In this document: in pieces, positions 31,700 through 37,489 of the stretch
Position numbering within the stretch: the first letter of the stretch is position 1
Layout: every line of letters starts with the position of its first letter
Notes under the pieces: model-generated
Databases searched by the model: none
What the model was told of the DNA's origin: nothing
Seen by the model: only the letters and a program-made list of their open reading frames with translations
Program-made: the position numbers and the translations under genes
NCBI GenBank assembly: GCA_963813355.1
Contig: CAWEYS010000019.1
Location: 1 to 37,489, forward strand
DNA length: 37,489 nt
Direction: 5' to 3'
Source: DATAGF01 sp963813355
Lineage (GTDB): Bacteria > Actinomycetota > Thermoleophilia > Miltoncostaeales > Miltoncostaeaceae

Positions 31700-32668
31700 A
31701 TGAGCGTCCGCGACCCGCGGGCCGAGGCGCAGGCTCTGCTCGAGGGGGGCCTCCAGGCGCGCGTGCTCGAGCCGAGCCCGCCCGCGTCGACCGACCCGCA
31801 ATGGCTCGCCGACGACCCGGTGCGCGACGGCGGCCTCCCCGGCGATGGGACCGTCGCGCCGGTCCCGCTCCGGGGGGGCCGCACCTGGGACCAGTGGCTC
31901 GCCGGTCAACCGGAGCACGCCGGGTGGGCCGCCGAGCGCTGGCTCGGCGCCCGCCGCCGCCTGGTCGCGCCGCCGCCGGCCTTCGCGGCCACCCGCCTGG
32001 CGCTGCACCGTGTGGCCGTCTACGCGGTCTCGCCGGCGCGCCGGCGGGCCAACGGCAAGATCGGCCTGCGCTTCACGATGGGCGGGTTCGGCACCCCGTT
32101 CTACGGGAACGACGAGCAGGTGAGGATCGAGGGGGACCGCATCGTGCGCCAGTTCGGCCCCGAGGCCCGCGGGGAGTCGCTCACCACGCTCGCGGGCGCG
32201 GCGGCCCTCGCGCTCGGCGGGCCGCCCGACCCCGCCGGGGCCGCGGGCTTCGACGTCCCATCGGCCGGGGATCCGGACGCGCCCCTCGACGTCGACCCGG
32301 CCGCCGCGCGACTGCTGGGCGACTGGTACGGCTTCGCGTGGTCGGTTCTCGAGGAGATGCGGGCCGAGCCGGCCTCGGCGCCGGCGGGGCGCACGCAGCT
32401 CTGGCCGGAGCACTTCGACGCCGCGGTCGATCTCGGCCCGGACGGCCCGGCGCGCGCCATCTACGGCGCGTCTCCGGGGGACGCCGCGGTCGACGAGCCC
32501 TACCTCTACGTGCTCCCCTCCCAGCCGTCGGCTGCGGGCGGCGGCCTGTGGAACGCGACCTCCTTCACGGGCGCCATCCTGCGCCTGGGCGAGTTCCTCG
32601 ACGCCGCCGACCAGCGTGCGGCCGCCCTCGCGTTCCTGCGCGCGCGCCGGGACGCGCTGGCGGCCTGA
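31700..32668 (+). CDS. Conserved protein of unknown function
   Basis: 322 residues from ATG 31700, no signal peptide or membrane helix. Landmarks: LGARRRLVAPPPAFAATRLA, LHRVAVYAVSPARRRANGKI, GLRFTMGGFGTPFYGNDEQV, LGDWYGFAWSVLEEMRAE, LWPEHFDAAVDLGPDG, ARAIYGASPGDAAVDEPYLY and FTGAILRLGEFLDAADQRAA. The WPEHFD.AVDL / YGASPGD / PYLYV series is familiar from actinobacterial proteins without assigned function. It ends 2 bp before the next start, so the two are co-translated in one operon. A link to the pyrimidine-reductase-like enzyme is likely but unproven. Confidence 0.75.
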   Translation: MSVRDPRAEAQALLEGGLQARVLEPSPPASTDPQWLADDPVRDGGLPGDGTVAPVPLRGGRTWDQWLAGQPEHAGWAAERWLGARRRLVAPPPAFAATRLALHRVAVYAVSPARRRANGKIGLRFTMGGFGTPFYGNDEQVRIEGDRIVRQFGPEARGESLTTLAGAAALALGGPPDPAGAAGFDVPSAGDPDAPLDVDPAAARLLGDWYGFAWSVLEEMRAEPASAPAGRTQLWPEHFDAAVDLGPDGPARAIYGASPGDAAVDEPYLYVLPSQPSAAGGGLWNATSFTGAILRLGEFLDAADQRAAALAFLRARRDALAA

Positions 32669-32670
32669 CG

Positions 32671-33402
32671 GTGCGGCGGCTGCTCCCGGATCCCGTCGAT
32701 CCCGTCGATCTGCTCGATGTCTACGGCGACCCGCCGACCGCCGACGGCAGGCCGGGGTTGCGGTTGAACATGGTCGCGAGCGCCGATGGGGCGACGACCG
32801 TTCAGGGCCTCTCGGGCGGGCTCGGCGGCCCCGGCGACAGGGCCCTCTTCCACGCCCTGCGCGCGCTGACCGACGTGATCCTGGTGGGGGCCGGGACCGC
32901 TCGCGCCGAGGGGTACGGGCCGCCGAAGCTGTCGGACGACGAGGTCGCGGCCCGCGAGCGCCGCGGCCAGGAGCCGCTCCCGCGCATCGCCGTCGTCACG
33001 CGCTCGGTCGTCCTCGACTGGGGATCGTCCCTCTTCGCCGAGCCGACCTCGCGGCCGGTCGTGGTCGCCCCCGCGGACGCCCCGGCCGACCCCCTCGGTC
33101 GTGCCCGCGAGGTCGCCGAGGTGGTCCTCGCCGGGGCGGGGCGCGTCGACCTGCCGGGAGTCTTCGCGATGCTCGGCCAGAACGGCGTGCGCACCGTCCT
33201 CTGCGAGGGCGGCCCGGCGCTCAACGGCGGGCTCGCGGCCGCCGGGCTGGTCGACGAGCTCTGCCTCACCGTCGCGCCCCTGCTGACGGCCGGCGACGCC
33301 AAGCGCATCGTGGACGGGCCGGCGCTCAGCCCGCCGCCAGGGATGACCCTCGCGTCGGCGTGCGAGGAGGACGGCTTCCTCTTCCTGCGCTACCGCGCCT
33401 AG
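32671..33402 (+). CDS. Pyrimidine reductase family protein (RibD C-terminal type)
   Basis: 243 residues from GTG 32671. PGLRLNMVASADGATTVQGL, GGPGDRALFHALRALTDVIL, VGAGTARAEGYGPPKLSDDE, PRIAVVTRSVVLDWGS, VRTVLCEGGPALNGGLAAAG and LVDELCLTVAPLLTAGDAKR match the stand-alone 'pyrimidine reductase family' related to the 5-amino-6-ribosylamino-uracil reductase of riboflavin synthesis. Strict assignment to riboflavin synthesis is not justified because no other rib gene is near. NADPH-binding residues in the GTxxAEGYGPP and EGGP turns are present. Second gene of a two-gene operon. Confidence 0.88.
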   Translation: MRRLLPDPVDPVDLLDVYGDPPTADGRPGLRLNMVASADGATTVQGLSGGLGGPGDRALFHALRALTDVILVGAGTARAEGYGPPKLSDDEVAARERRGQEPLPRIAVVTRSVVLDWGSSLFAEPTSRPVVVAPADAPADPLGRAREVAEVVLAGAGRVDLPGVFAMLGQNGVRTVLCEGGPALNGGLAAAGLVDELCLTVAPLLTAGDAKRIVDGPALSPPPGMTLASACEEDGFLFLRYRA

Positions 33403-33435
33403 CGTCCGGCGCCCTTCGACCGTCAGGAGGCCCAC

Positions 33436-33870
33436 ATGCCCGACCGCACCCCGAGGGAGACGGCTCTCGCCTACATGGAGGCGTGGAACGCCATGGACGC
33501 CGCCGCCTGCGCCGCGTGCTTCGCGGAGGACGGCGTCCGCGAGGGGCGCATCCTCGCCCGGGCCACGGCCGGCGGGGCGCGCTTCCCGCGCTTCGTGGGA
33601 CGCGAGGCGATCCGCGAGCGCATCGCGGGGTTCATGGTCGCCGTGCCGGACCTCCGCGTCGACGTCCTGCGCGTCGGCGAGGGACCGCCCGACACGGCGT
33701 GGCTCGAGTGGCACCTCACCGGGACCCACCGCGCCGACTGGGGGGTCTGGACGGCGCGCGGGGAGCGCGTGGACGTGCCGGCGGTGTCGATCTACCGCGT
33801 CGCCGACGGGCTGATCGCCGAGGAGGCCGAGTACATCGACCCGGCCGTGATGATGACGCCGCCGGACTGA
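33436..33870 (+). CDS. SnoaL-like/NTF2-fold protein
   Basis: 144 residues from ATG 33436 with AGGAGG 8 bp upstream. ETALAYMEAWNAMDAAACAA, CFAEDGVREGRILARATAGG, FPRFVGREAIRERIAGFMVA, VPDLRVDVLRVGEGPPDTAW, LEWHLTGTHRADWGVWTARG and VDVPAVSIYRVADGLIAEEA-EYID follow the SnoaL polyketide-cyclase-like pattern closely. Such proteins catalyse cyclisation, isomerisation or hydration, or only bind small molecules. It may belong to the operon starting at 31700 (33-bp gap). Confidence 0.85.
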   Translation: MPDRTPRETALAYMEAWNAMDAAACAACFAEDGVREGRILARATAGGARFPRFVGREAIRERIAGFMVAVPDLRVDVLRVGEGPPDTAWLEWHLTGTHRADWGVWTARGERVDVPAVSIYRVADGLIAEEAEYIDPAVMMTPPD

Positions 33871-33884
33871 GCCGGAGGAGCCCT

Positions 33885-34052
33885 AAGAGCCAGGTGATGC
33901 CGTACCTGCGCGAGACGCGCGCGTAGTCCTCGGACCCCGCGCCGCCGGCCCGGTCGGCCTCGGCCAGCCCGCGGAAGAAGCCCTCGAAGCCGGCCGGGAA
34001 GCGTCATGGTGAGGAAGCGGCCGGCCCGTGGGACGACGCGGCGGTGCGCGTG
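33885..34052 (-). pseudogene. C-terminal fragment of a cupin-domain protein
   Basis: Minus strand: GVPHAHRRVVPRAGRFLTMT, LP then (frame change near 34003) GFEGFFRGLAEADRAGGAGS, EDYARVSRRYGITWL. This is the usual end of actinobacterial quercetinase-like cupins ('VP.G.PHA.RN.G..PARFL.M..PAGFEGFF.ELA.AD.....YGI.WL'), including one metal-ligand His. The barrel's first two thirds are absent; upstream sequence on the minus strand has a stop at once. A real deletion remnant with an added frame break. This accounts for most of the gap 33871-34110. Confidence 0.5.
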
Positions 34053-34110
34053 GGGTACGCCGAGGCACTACGCTCCCTCGCTCCGGCACGCCGACCGAGG
34101 AGGGGTCGAA

Positions 34111-34479
34111 ATGCCGAAGTACGTCACGTTCTTCAGCTACACCAGCGAGGCGTGGGCGCGAATGGTGGAGCGCCCCGACGACCGCGCCGAGGCGGCGCGG
34201 GCGGCCATCGAGGGCGTGGGCGGCGAGCTGCTGGCCTTCTACTGGATGTTGGGCCACTCGGACGGCTTCGCGATCTACTCCGTGCCCAACGAGATCGCGG
34301 CGGCGAGCCTGGGGGCCGCCGTCGCGGGCACCAACCAGATGGCGCGGCAGGAGACCTTCCAGGTGCTGGACATGGACGAGGGGAAGCAGGCGCTCGAGCT
34401 GGCCGGCGCTGTAACGCGCTCCTACCGGCCGCCCGGCGCGCCGCGGGACTGGAGGGAGGGGTACGACCAGCTCGGCTGA
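34111..34479 (+). CDS. GYD-domain protein
   Basis: 122 residues from ATG 34111 with GAGGAGGGG upstream. PKYVTFFSYTSEAWARMVER, DDRAEAARAAIEGVGGELLA, FYWMLGHSDGFAIYSVPNEI, AAASLGAAVAGTNQMARQET and FQVLDMDEGKQALELAGAV show the small ferredoxin-like GYD fold (the eponymous motif here is HSDGFAI). These proteins, about 95-120 residues, occur widely in bacteria without known function. It is followed directly by the rhodanese coding sequence. Confidence 0.88.
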   Translation: MPKYVTFFSYTSEAWARMVERPDDRAEAARAAIEGVGGELLAFYWMLGHSDGFAIYSVPNEIAAASLGAAVAGTNQMARQETFQVLDMDEGKQALELAGAVTRSYRPPGAPRDWREGYDQLG

Positions 34480-34570
34480 TCCGCCGGGCCGGTCGGTCGA
34501 CGACCTGCTGCGCGCTGCGCGCGCCCGCCTCGCACGGCTGACGCCGGCCGGGGCGCACGAGGCGGCCCGC

Positions 34571-34897
34571 GTGCGGGGCGGCCTGATCGTGGACATCCGC
34601 TCCGAGCGGCAGCGCGACGAGCAGGGGCTCGTGCCCGGTGCGCGCTTCGTCCCGCGCAACGTGCTGGAGTGGCGCGCCGACCCGCGCTGCGGCCACTGCG
34701 ACGCGGCCCTCGCCGTCGAGGGACCCCTCGTCCTCATGTGCGCCCAGGGCTACCAGTCGAGCCTGGCCGCGGCGGTCCTCCAGGATCTGGGCGTCGCGGG
34801 GGCGACGGACATGATCGGCGGCTTCGAGGCATGGGCCGCCGCCGGCCTACCGGTCGAGGCTCAGGGGTCGACCGCGCCCTCGAACAGGGCGAAGTAG
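34571..34897 (+). CDS. Rhodanese-like sulfurtransferase
   Basis: 108 residues from GTG 34571. VRGGLIVDIRSERQRDEQGL, VPGARFVPRNVLEWRADPRC, GPLVLMCAQGYQSSLAAAVL (active-site loop with Cys57 of CxxGxxS) and IGGFEAWAAAGLPVEA are standard. The sulfurtransferase would carry a persulfide on that Cys. Clear family similarity continues upstream in the same frame (SVDDLLRAARARLARLTPAG, to ~34490), but no ATG, GTG or TTG exists there between the frame's stop at 34412 and 34571. Either one base is miscalled or an unusual start is used behind GGAGGGAGGGG (34451-34461). The last 37 bp overlap the convergent VOC gene. Confidence 0.8.
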   Translation: MRGGLIVDIRSERQRDEQGLVPGARFVPRNVLEWRADPRCGHCDAALAVEGPLVLMCAQGYQSSLAAAVLQDLGVAGATDMIGGFEAWAAAGLPVEAQGSTAPSNRAK

Positions 34898-35642
34898 GCC
34901 CCCTGGGGGTCGCGCGCGACGAGGATGCGCCCGGACTGGATGCGCACGGCCGGAGCACGACCGCGCCCCCCTCGCGCGCGATGACCTCGGCGGCCGCGTC
35001 CAGGTCGGCGGCGGTGAAGTAGACCAGCCAGTGGGGCGGGGCCGGGGTGCCGGGGGGCAGGGCCATCACGCCGCCGTTGAGCGACCCGCCGTTCTCGATG
35101 CCCCAGTAGGCCTGCGGCTCGCTCGCGACCTGGGTGATCCTCCAGCCGAACAGGTCCGCGTAGAAGCTCGCGGCGCCCTCCGGATCGGAGGTGTTGAGCT
35201 GGTTGAGCACCATCGCGCCCGGGTCGTTGACCAGGCCGGCGCCGATGTGGGCGCGCGGCTCCCAGAGCGCGAAGACCGCCCCCTGGGGGTCCCTGACCAG
35301 GGCCATGCGGCCCGCCTCCAGCACGTCGAAGGCCGGCAGCATCACGGCGCCGCCGAGCTCGGCCACCCGCTCCGCGCCGGACTCGGCGTCCTCCACGGTC
35401 ACGTAGGACAGCCACGCCGGCGGCGCCCCGGCCGCGAGCTGATCCTCGCGCATCGCCGACATCCCGGCCACGTCGCGCCCCCCGACCCGCATCATCCAGT
35501 AGGTGGCGTCGGGGCCCGCCGGGACCTCCTCGGCCTCCCACCCCAGCAGGGCGCCGTAGAAGGCGGCCGCCGCGGCCGGGTCGGGGGTGCTCAGGTCCGT
35601 CCAGGAGAACGTGCCCGGAGCATGGGAGTCGCGCAGGCCCAC
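34861..35642 (-). CDS. Two-domain VOC family protein (one frame break)
   Basis: About 260 residues from ATG 35642. Domain 1: FSWTDLSTPDPAAAAAFYGA, LLGWEAEEVPAGP, YVTVEDAESGAERVAELGGA, LVRDPQGAVFALWEP. Domain 2: LNQLNTSDPEGAASFYADLF, GWRITQVASEPQAYWGIENG, VYFTAADLDAAAEVIAREGG, then after a one-base deletion near 34955 RILVARDPQGAYFALFEGAV-DP to the stop at 34861. These tandem 'glyoxalase' proteins are abundant in Actinobacteria (the CFP32 type); their substrate is unknown. The frame break sits in a CGGCCGTGC context and is probably a sequencing error. If it were real, the protein would run on ~70 residues in a wrong frame. Confidence 0.85.
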
Positions 35643-35812
35643 GCCGGGAGCCTAAACCCCGGCGGGGCGTGCGCGACGCGCGCTCGAGCTGAGCCGCGGT
35701 CCCCAACGCCCCAGCTCGTCCGAGCGCTCGAGCAGGCCCCCGGCGTCCGCCTCCATGCCGGGACCGTAGCCCGCGCGGGACGGAGGGAGGTCCCCATGGC
35801 GTAGAACGTGGT

Positions 35813-36340
35813 GTGGCCTCGACGGCCGATGCCGGCGAAGCGGGACTGGTGCGGCGCGCCCAGGGCGGCTCCCGCGACGCTGCCGCGCGCCTGTTCGCGA
35901 CCCACTGGCCGCGCGCCTGGAGGGCGGCCCTCGCGGTGACCGGCCGGCGCGAGATGGCCGACGACGTGGCCCAGGACGCCTTCGAGCGCGCCTTCGCGCG
36001 CCTGGCGACCTTCGACGCCTCGCGCCCGTTCGCGCCCTGGCTGCACCGCATCGTGGTCAACCGGGCGCTCGACGTGCTGCGGCAGGAGCGGCGCCTGGTG
36101 CTGGTCGGAGATCCGCCCGAGGCCGCGCACGCCTGGGCCGACGACGCCGAGGACCCCGAGGCGCTGGAGGCGCTCGCCGGGCTCCCGGCCGAGCGCCGCG
36201 CCGTCGTCGTGCTGCGCCACCTGCTCGACTACACCCCTCCGGAGATCGCCGAGATCCTCGACATCCCGGTGGGCACCGTGAACTCGCGGCTGGGCCGGGC
36301 GCTGGCCGAGCTGCGCGAGCTGCTGGGGGAGGGCGGGTGA
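35813..36340 (+). CDS. ECF-type RNA polymerase sigma factor
   Basis: 175 residues from GTG 35813. Region 2 spans GSRDAAARLFATHWPRAWRA, DDVAQDAFERAFARLATFDA and PFAPWLHRIVVNRALDVLRQ; region 4 spans LAGLPAERRAVVVLRHLLDY, TPPEIAEILDIPVGTVNSRL and GRALAELRELL. No region 3, so it is an ECF (group IV) sigma that directs polymerase to a small regulon. No clear ribosome site precedes the GTG. Instead GGAGGGAGG stands before ATG GCG TAG (35796-35804), a two-codon frame just upstream. GTGA overlap with the next gene, whose product is probably the controlling membrane protein. Confidence 0.88.
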   Translation: MASTADAGEAGLVRRAQGGSRDAAARLFATHWPRAWRAALAVTGRREMADDVAQDAFERAFARLATFDASRPFAPWLHRIVVNRALDVLRQERRLVLVGDPPEAAHAWADDAEDPEALEALAGLPAERRAVVVLRHLLDYTPPEIAEILDIPVGTVNSRLGRALAELRELLGEGG

Positions 36341-37489
36341 CCGGCCTCGAGGATCGCCTGCGCCGGGCGCTCGCGGGCCTGCCCGAGCCCCCCGAGGAGC
36401 GCCGCCGACGCGCCGAGCGCGCCGCCCTCGACGCCCTCCCGGCGCCGCCGGGCCGCCGGCGCCGGCGGTGGCTCCTGGCCGCGGCCGCGGCCGTCGCGGC
36501 GGTCGTCGTCGCCGGCGCCGCGCTCGCGGCGACGGACCGCCTGGACGTGAGGCTCGGCGCGCCGCCGGCGCCCGAGCCGGCCCGCGGCGGCTGGGACGCC
36601 GGCGAGGGGCGTCGTCCAGGTGCCCGACGGCACCCAGGGCATGGCGCTCGTCGCCGGCGGCAGGCTCTGGCTCGGCACGCGCGAGGGTCTCGGCGTCCAG
36701 GGCCTCGCCGTGAGCACGGCCGAGCTCTCGCCGAACGCGCTCTACGCGGCCGTCGGCATCGGCCGGTCGCTCGTCGCGATCGCTCCCGACGGGCGGCGCG
36801 CCTGGTCGCACCCGACGCCCGGCCCGGTGGTCGCCGCCGCCTGGGCGCCCAACCCGATCGTGATCGCCTACGTCGTGCGGCGCGGCGGCGCGAACGAGCT
36901 GCACGTCATCGACGGCGACGGCGACGGCGACCGGCTGGTCAACGCCGACGTCGCCCCCGTGCGGCCCTCGTGGCGCGCCGACACCCAGGCCCTGGCCTAC
37001 GTCGGGCGCGACGGCGCCGCGCGGGTGGCCGACTATCCGTCGCTGGCGAGCCGCGCCGCCGCCGCGCCGCCCGCGGGCGTCGCCGCCGTGGCCTACGCGC
37101 CGCAGGGCGACCGCCTGGGGCTCGCCACCGCCGGGCCCGGCGTCGCCGTGAGCTTCCGCGGCGGGGGCGGCGGCGGGCCGGTGGTCCCCCTCGGCGCGCC
37201 GGGGGCGCGGCTGACCGCCCTCTCCTGGGGTGCGCCGGGCGAGCTGCTGGTGGCCGGCGACGAGCCGCGCGCGGCCGAGCCCGACCGCATCTGGAGCGTC
37301 ATCGACACCGGCGGCCCCGTCGGCAAGCCGGCCGGCGCCGCCTACGCGTCGAGCCCCGTCCTCGCGCTCGCGCCGATCGGCGACGGCCGGCGGCTCGCCG
37401 CCGCCATGCGCGTCGGCGGCGAAACCCAGGTCTGGGAGGTCAACGCCCCGAGCTGGGCCGCAACGAGGAGTGCGTGCGCGGCGCGTGCT
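36337..37489 (+). CDS. Membrane-anchored putative anti-sigma partner with propeller-like domain, partial, one frame break
   Basis: GTG 36337 overlaps the sigma stop. Residues 1-47 are helical and basic (LEDRLRRALAGLPEPPEERR); one membrane helix follows (WLLAAAAAVAAVVVAGAALA); the rest lies outside. An extra G in the run 36605-36608 shifts the frame; correcting it gives VVQVPDGTQGMALVAGGRLW and repeated four-strand units (LSPNALYAAVGIGRSLVAIA, PVVAAAWAPNPIVIAYVVRR, VRPSWRADTQALAYVGRDGA, VAYAPQGDRLGLATAGPGVA), as in TolB/WD40-like propellers. The frame is still open at the window end. A short cytoplasmic part plus TM behind an ECF gene fits an anti-sigma factor, though no zinc-binding (ZAS) motif is seen. 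Confidence 0.7.
   Translation, partial: MTGLEDRLRRALAGLPEPPEERRRRAERAALDALPAPPGRRRRRWLLAAAAAVAAVVVAGAALAATDRLDVRLGAPPAPEPARGGWDAGEGRRPGARRHPGHGARRRRQALARHARGSRRPGPRREHGRALAERALRGRRHRPVARRDRSRRAARLVAPDARPGGRRRLGAQPDRDRLRRAARRRERAARHRRRRRRRPAGQRRRRPRAALVARRHPGPGLRRARRRRAGGRLSVAGEPRRRRAARGRRRRGLRAAGRPPGARHRRARRRRELPRRGRRRAGGPPRRAGGAADRPLLGCAGRAAGGRRRAARGRARPHLERHRHRRPRRQAGRRRLRVEPRPRARADRRRPAARRRHARRRRNPGLGGQRPELGRNEECVRGAC

Overview
The window is very GC-rich (about 70%), with many GTG starts, 4-nt ATGA/GTGA gene overlaps and actinobacterial protein families. From about 6.4 kb to the end it looks like a chromosome segment of a high-GC Actinobacteriota, most likely Thermoleophilia or a relative. 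That placement is an inference from gene style and family content, not from a marker gene. Several genes carry single-base frame breaks next to otherwise perfect homology, so this looks like a draft long-read assembly. Many 'broken' genes are probably sequencing errors.

1-6.4 kb: this part differs in quality. Every gene is broken by several indels: a nucleoside-phosphorylase-like protein, an ABC-F ATPase, an SGNH lipoprotein, MscL, an MFS exporter and an amidase. The first ~30 bases closely resemble a nanopore ligation adapter. At ~6396-6412 the amidase and an oppositely oriented DUF4239 membrane protein are both cut off at the same point, at a repeated GCTCGAG. I read this block as an unpolished read end joined to the real contig. 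It contains an unusual 39-bp tandem repeat.

6.4-13.8 kb: a universal stress protein, two proteins of unknown function, a broken GNAT acetyltransferase divergent from an OhrR peroxide regulator with a perfect palindromic operator, the C-terminal stub of an MFS exporter, and a large three-part membrane protein (TM, degenerate kinase, LPG-synthase-type TM domain).

13.9-17.9 kb (minus strand): a membrane protein, a GH65 disaccharide phosphorylase and a beta-phosphoglucomutase-like HAD enzyme form a compact sugar phosphorolysis operon.

18.0-23.6 kb: the most interesting region. A working tRNA-Asp(GTC) gene at 23.5 kb is followed on its 3' side by two more 43-bp copies of its own 3' half, at 22.33 and 18.00 kb. 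They delimit two tandem islets of 4.3 and 1.1 kb with matching end repeats (CGTGACCCC, mostly paired 12 bp apart) at conserved distances from the att cores. The larger islet holds a wrecked tyrosine recombinase, a second tRNA 3'-end remnant and three secreted or membrane proteins. The smaller holds one coiled-coil protein.

23.7-37.5 kb: small enzymes and regulators. These include a SnoaL-like protein, an aldose 1-epimerase, a MarR-controlled DrrAB-type ABC exporter followed by two RibD/DHFR-family reductases and a metallo-beta-lactamase relative that has lost its catalytic core, a membrane-anchored lytic transglycosylase convergent with a chromosomal ParM/StbA-type actin, VOC, GYD and rhodanese proteins, a pyrimidine-reductase-like enzyme, and an ECF sigma factor coupled to a membrane protein with a propeller-like domain that runs off the end.
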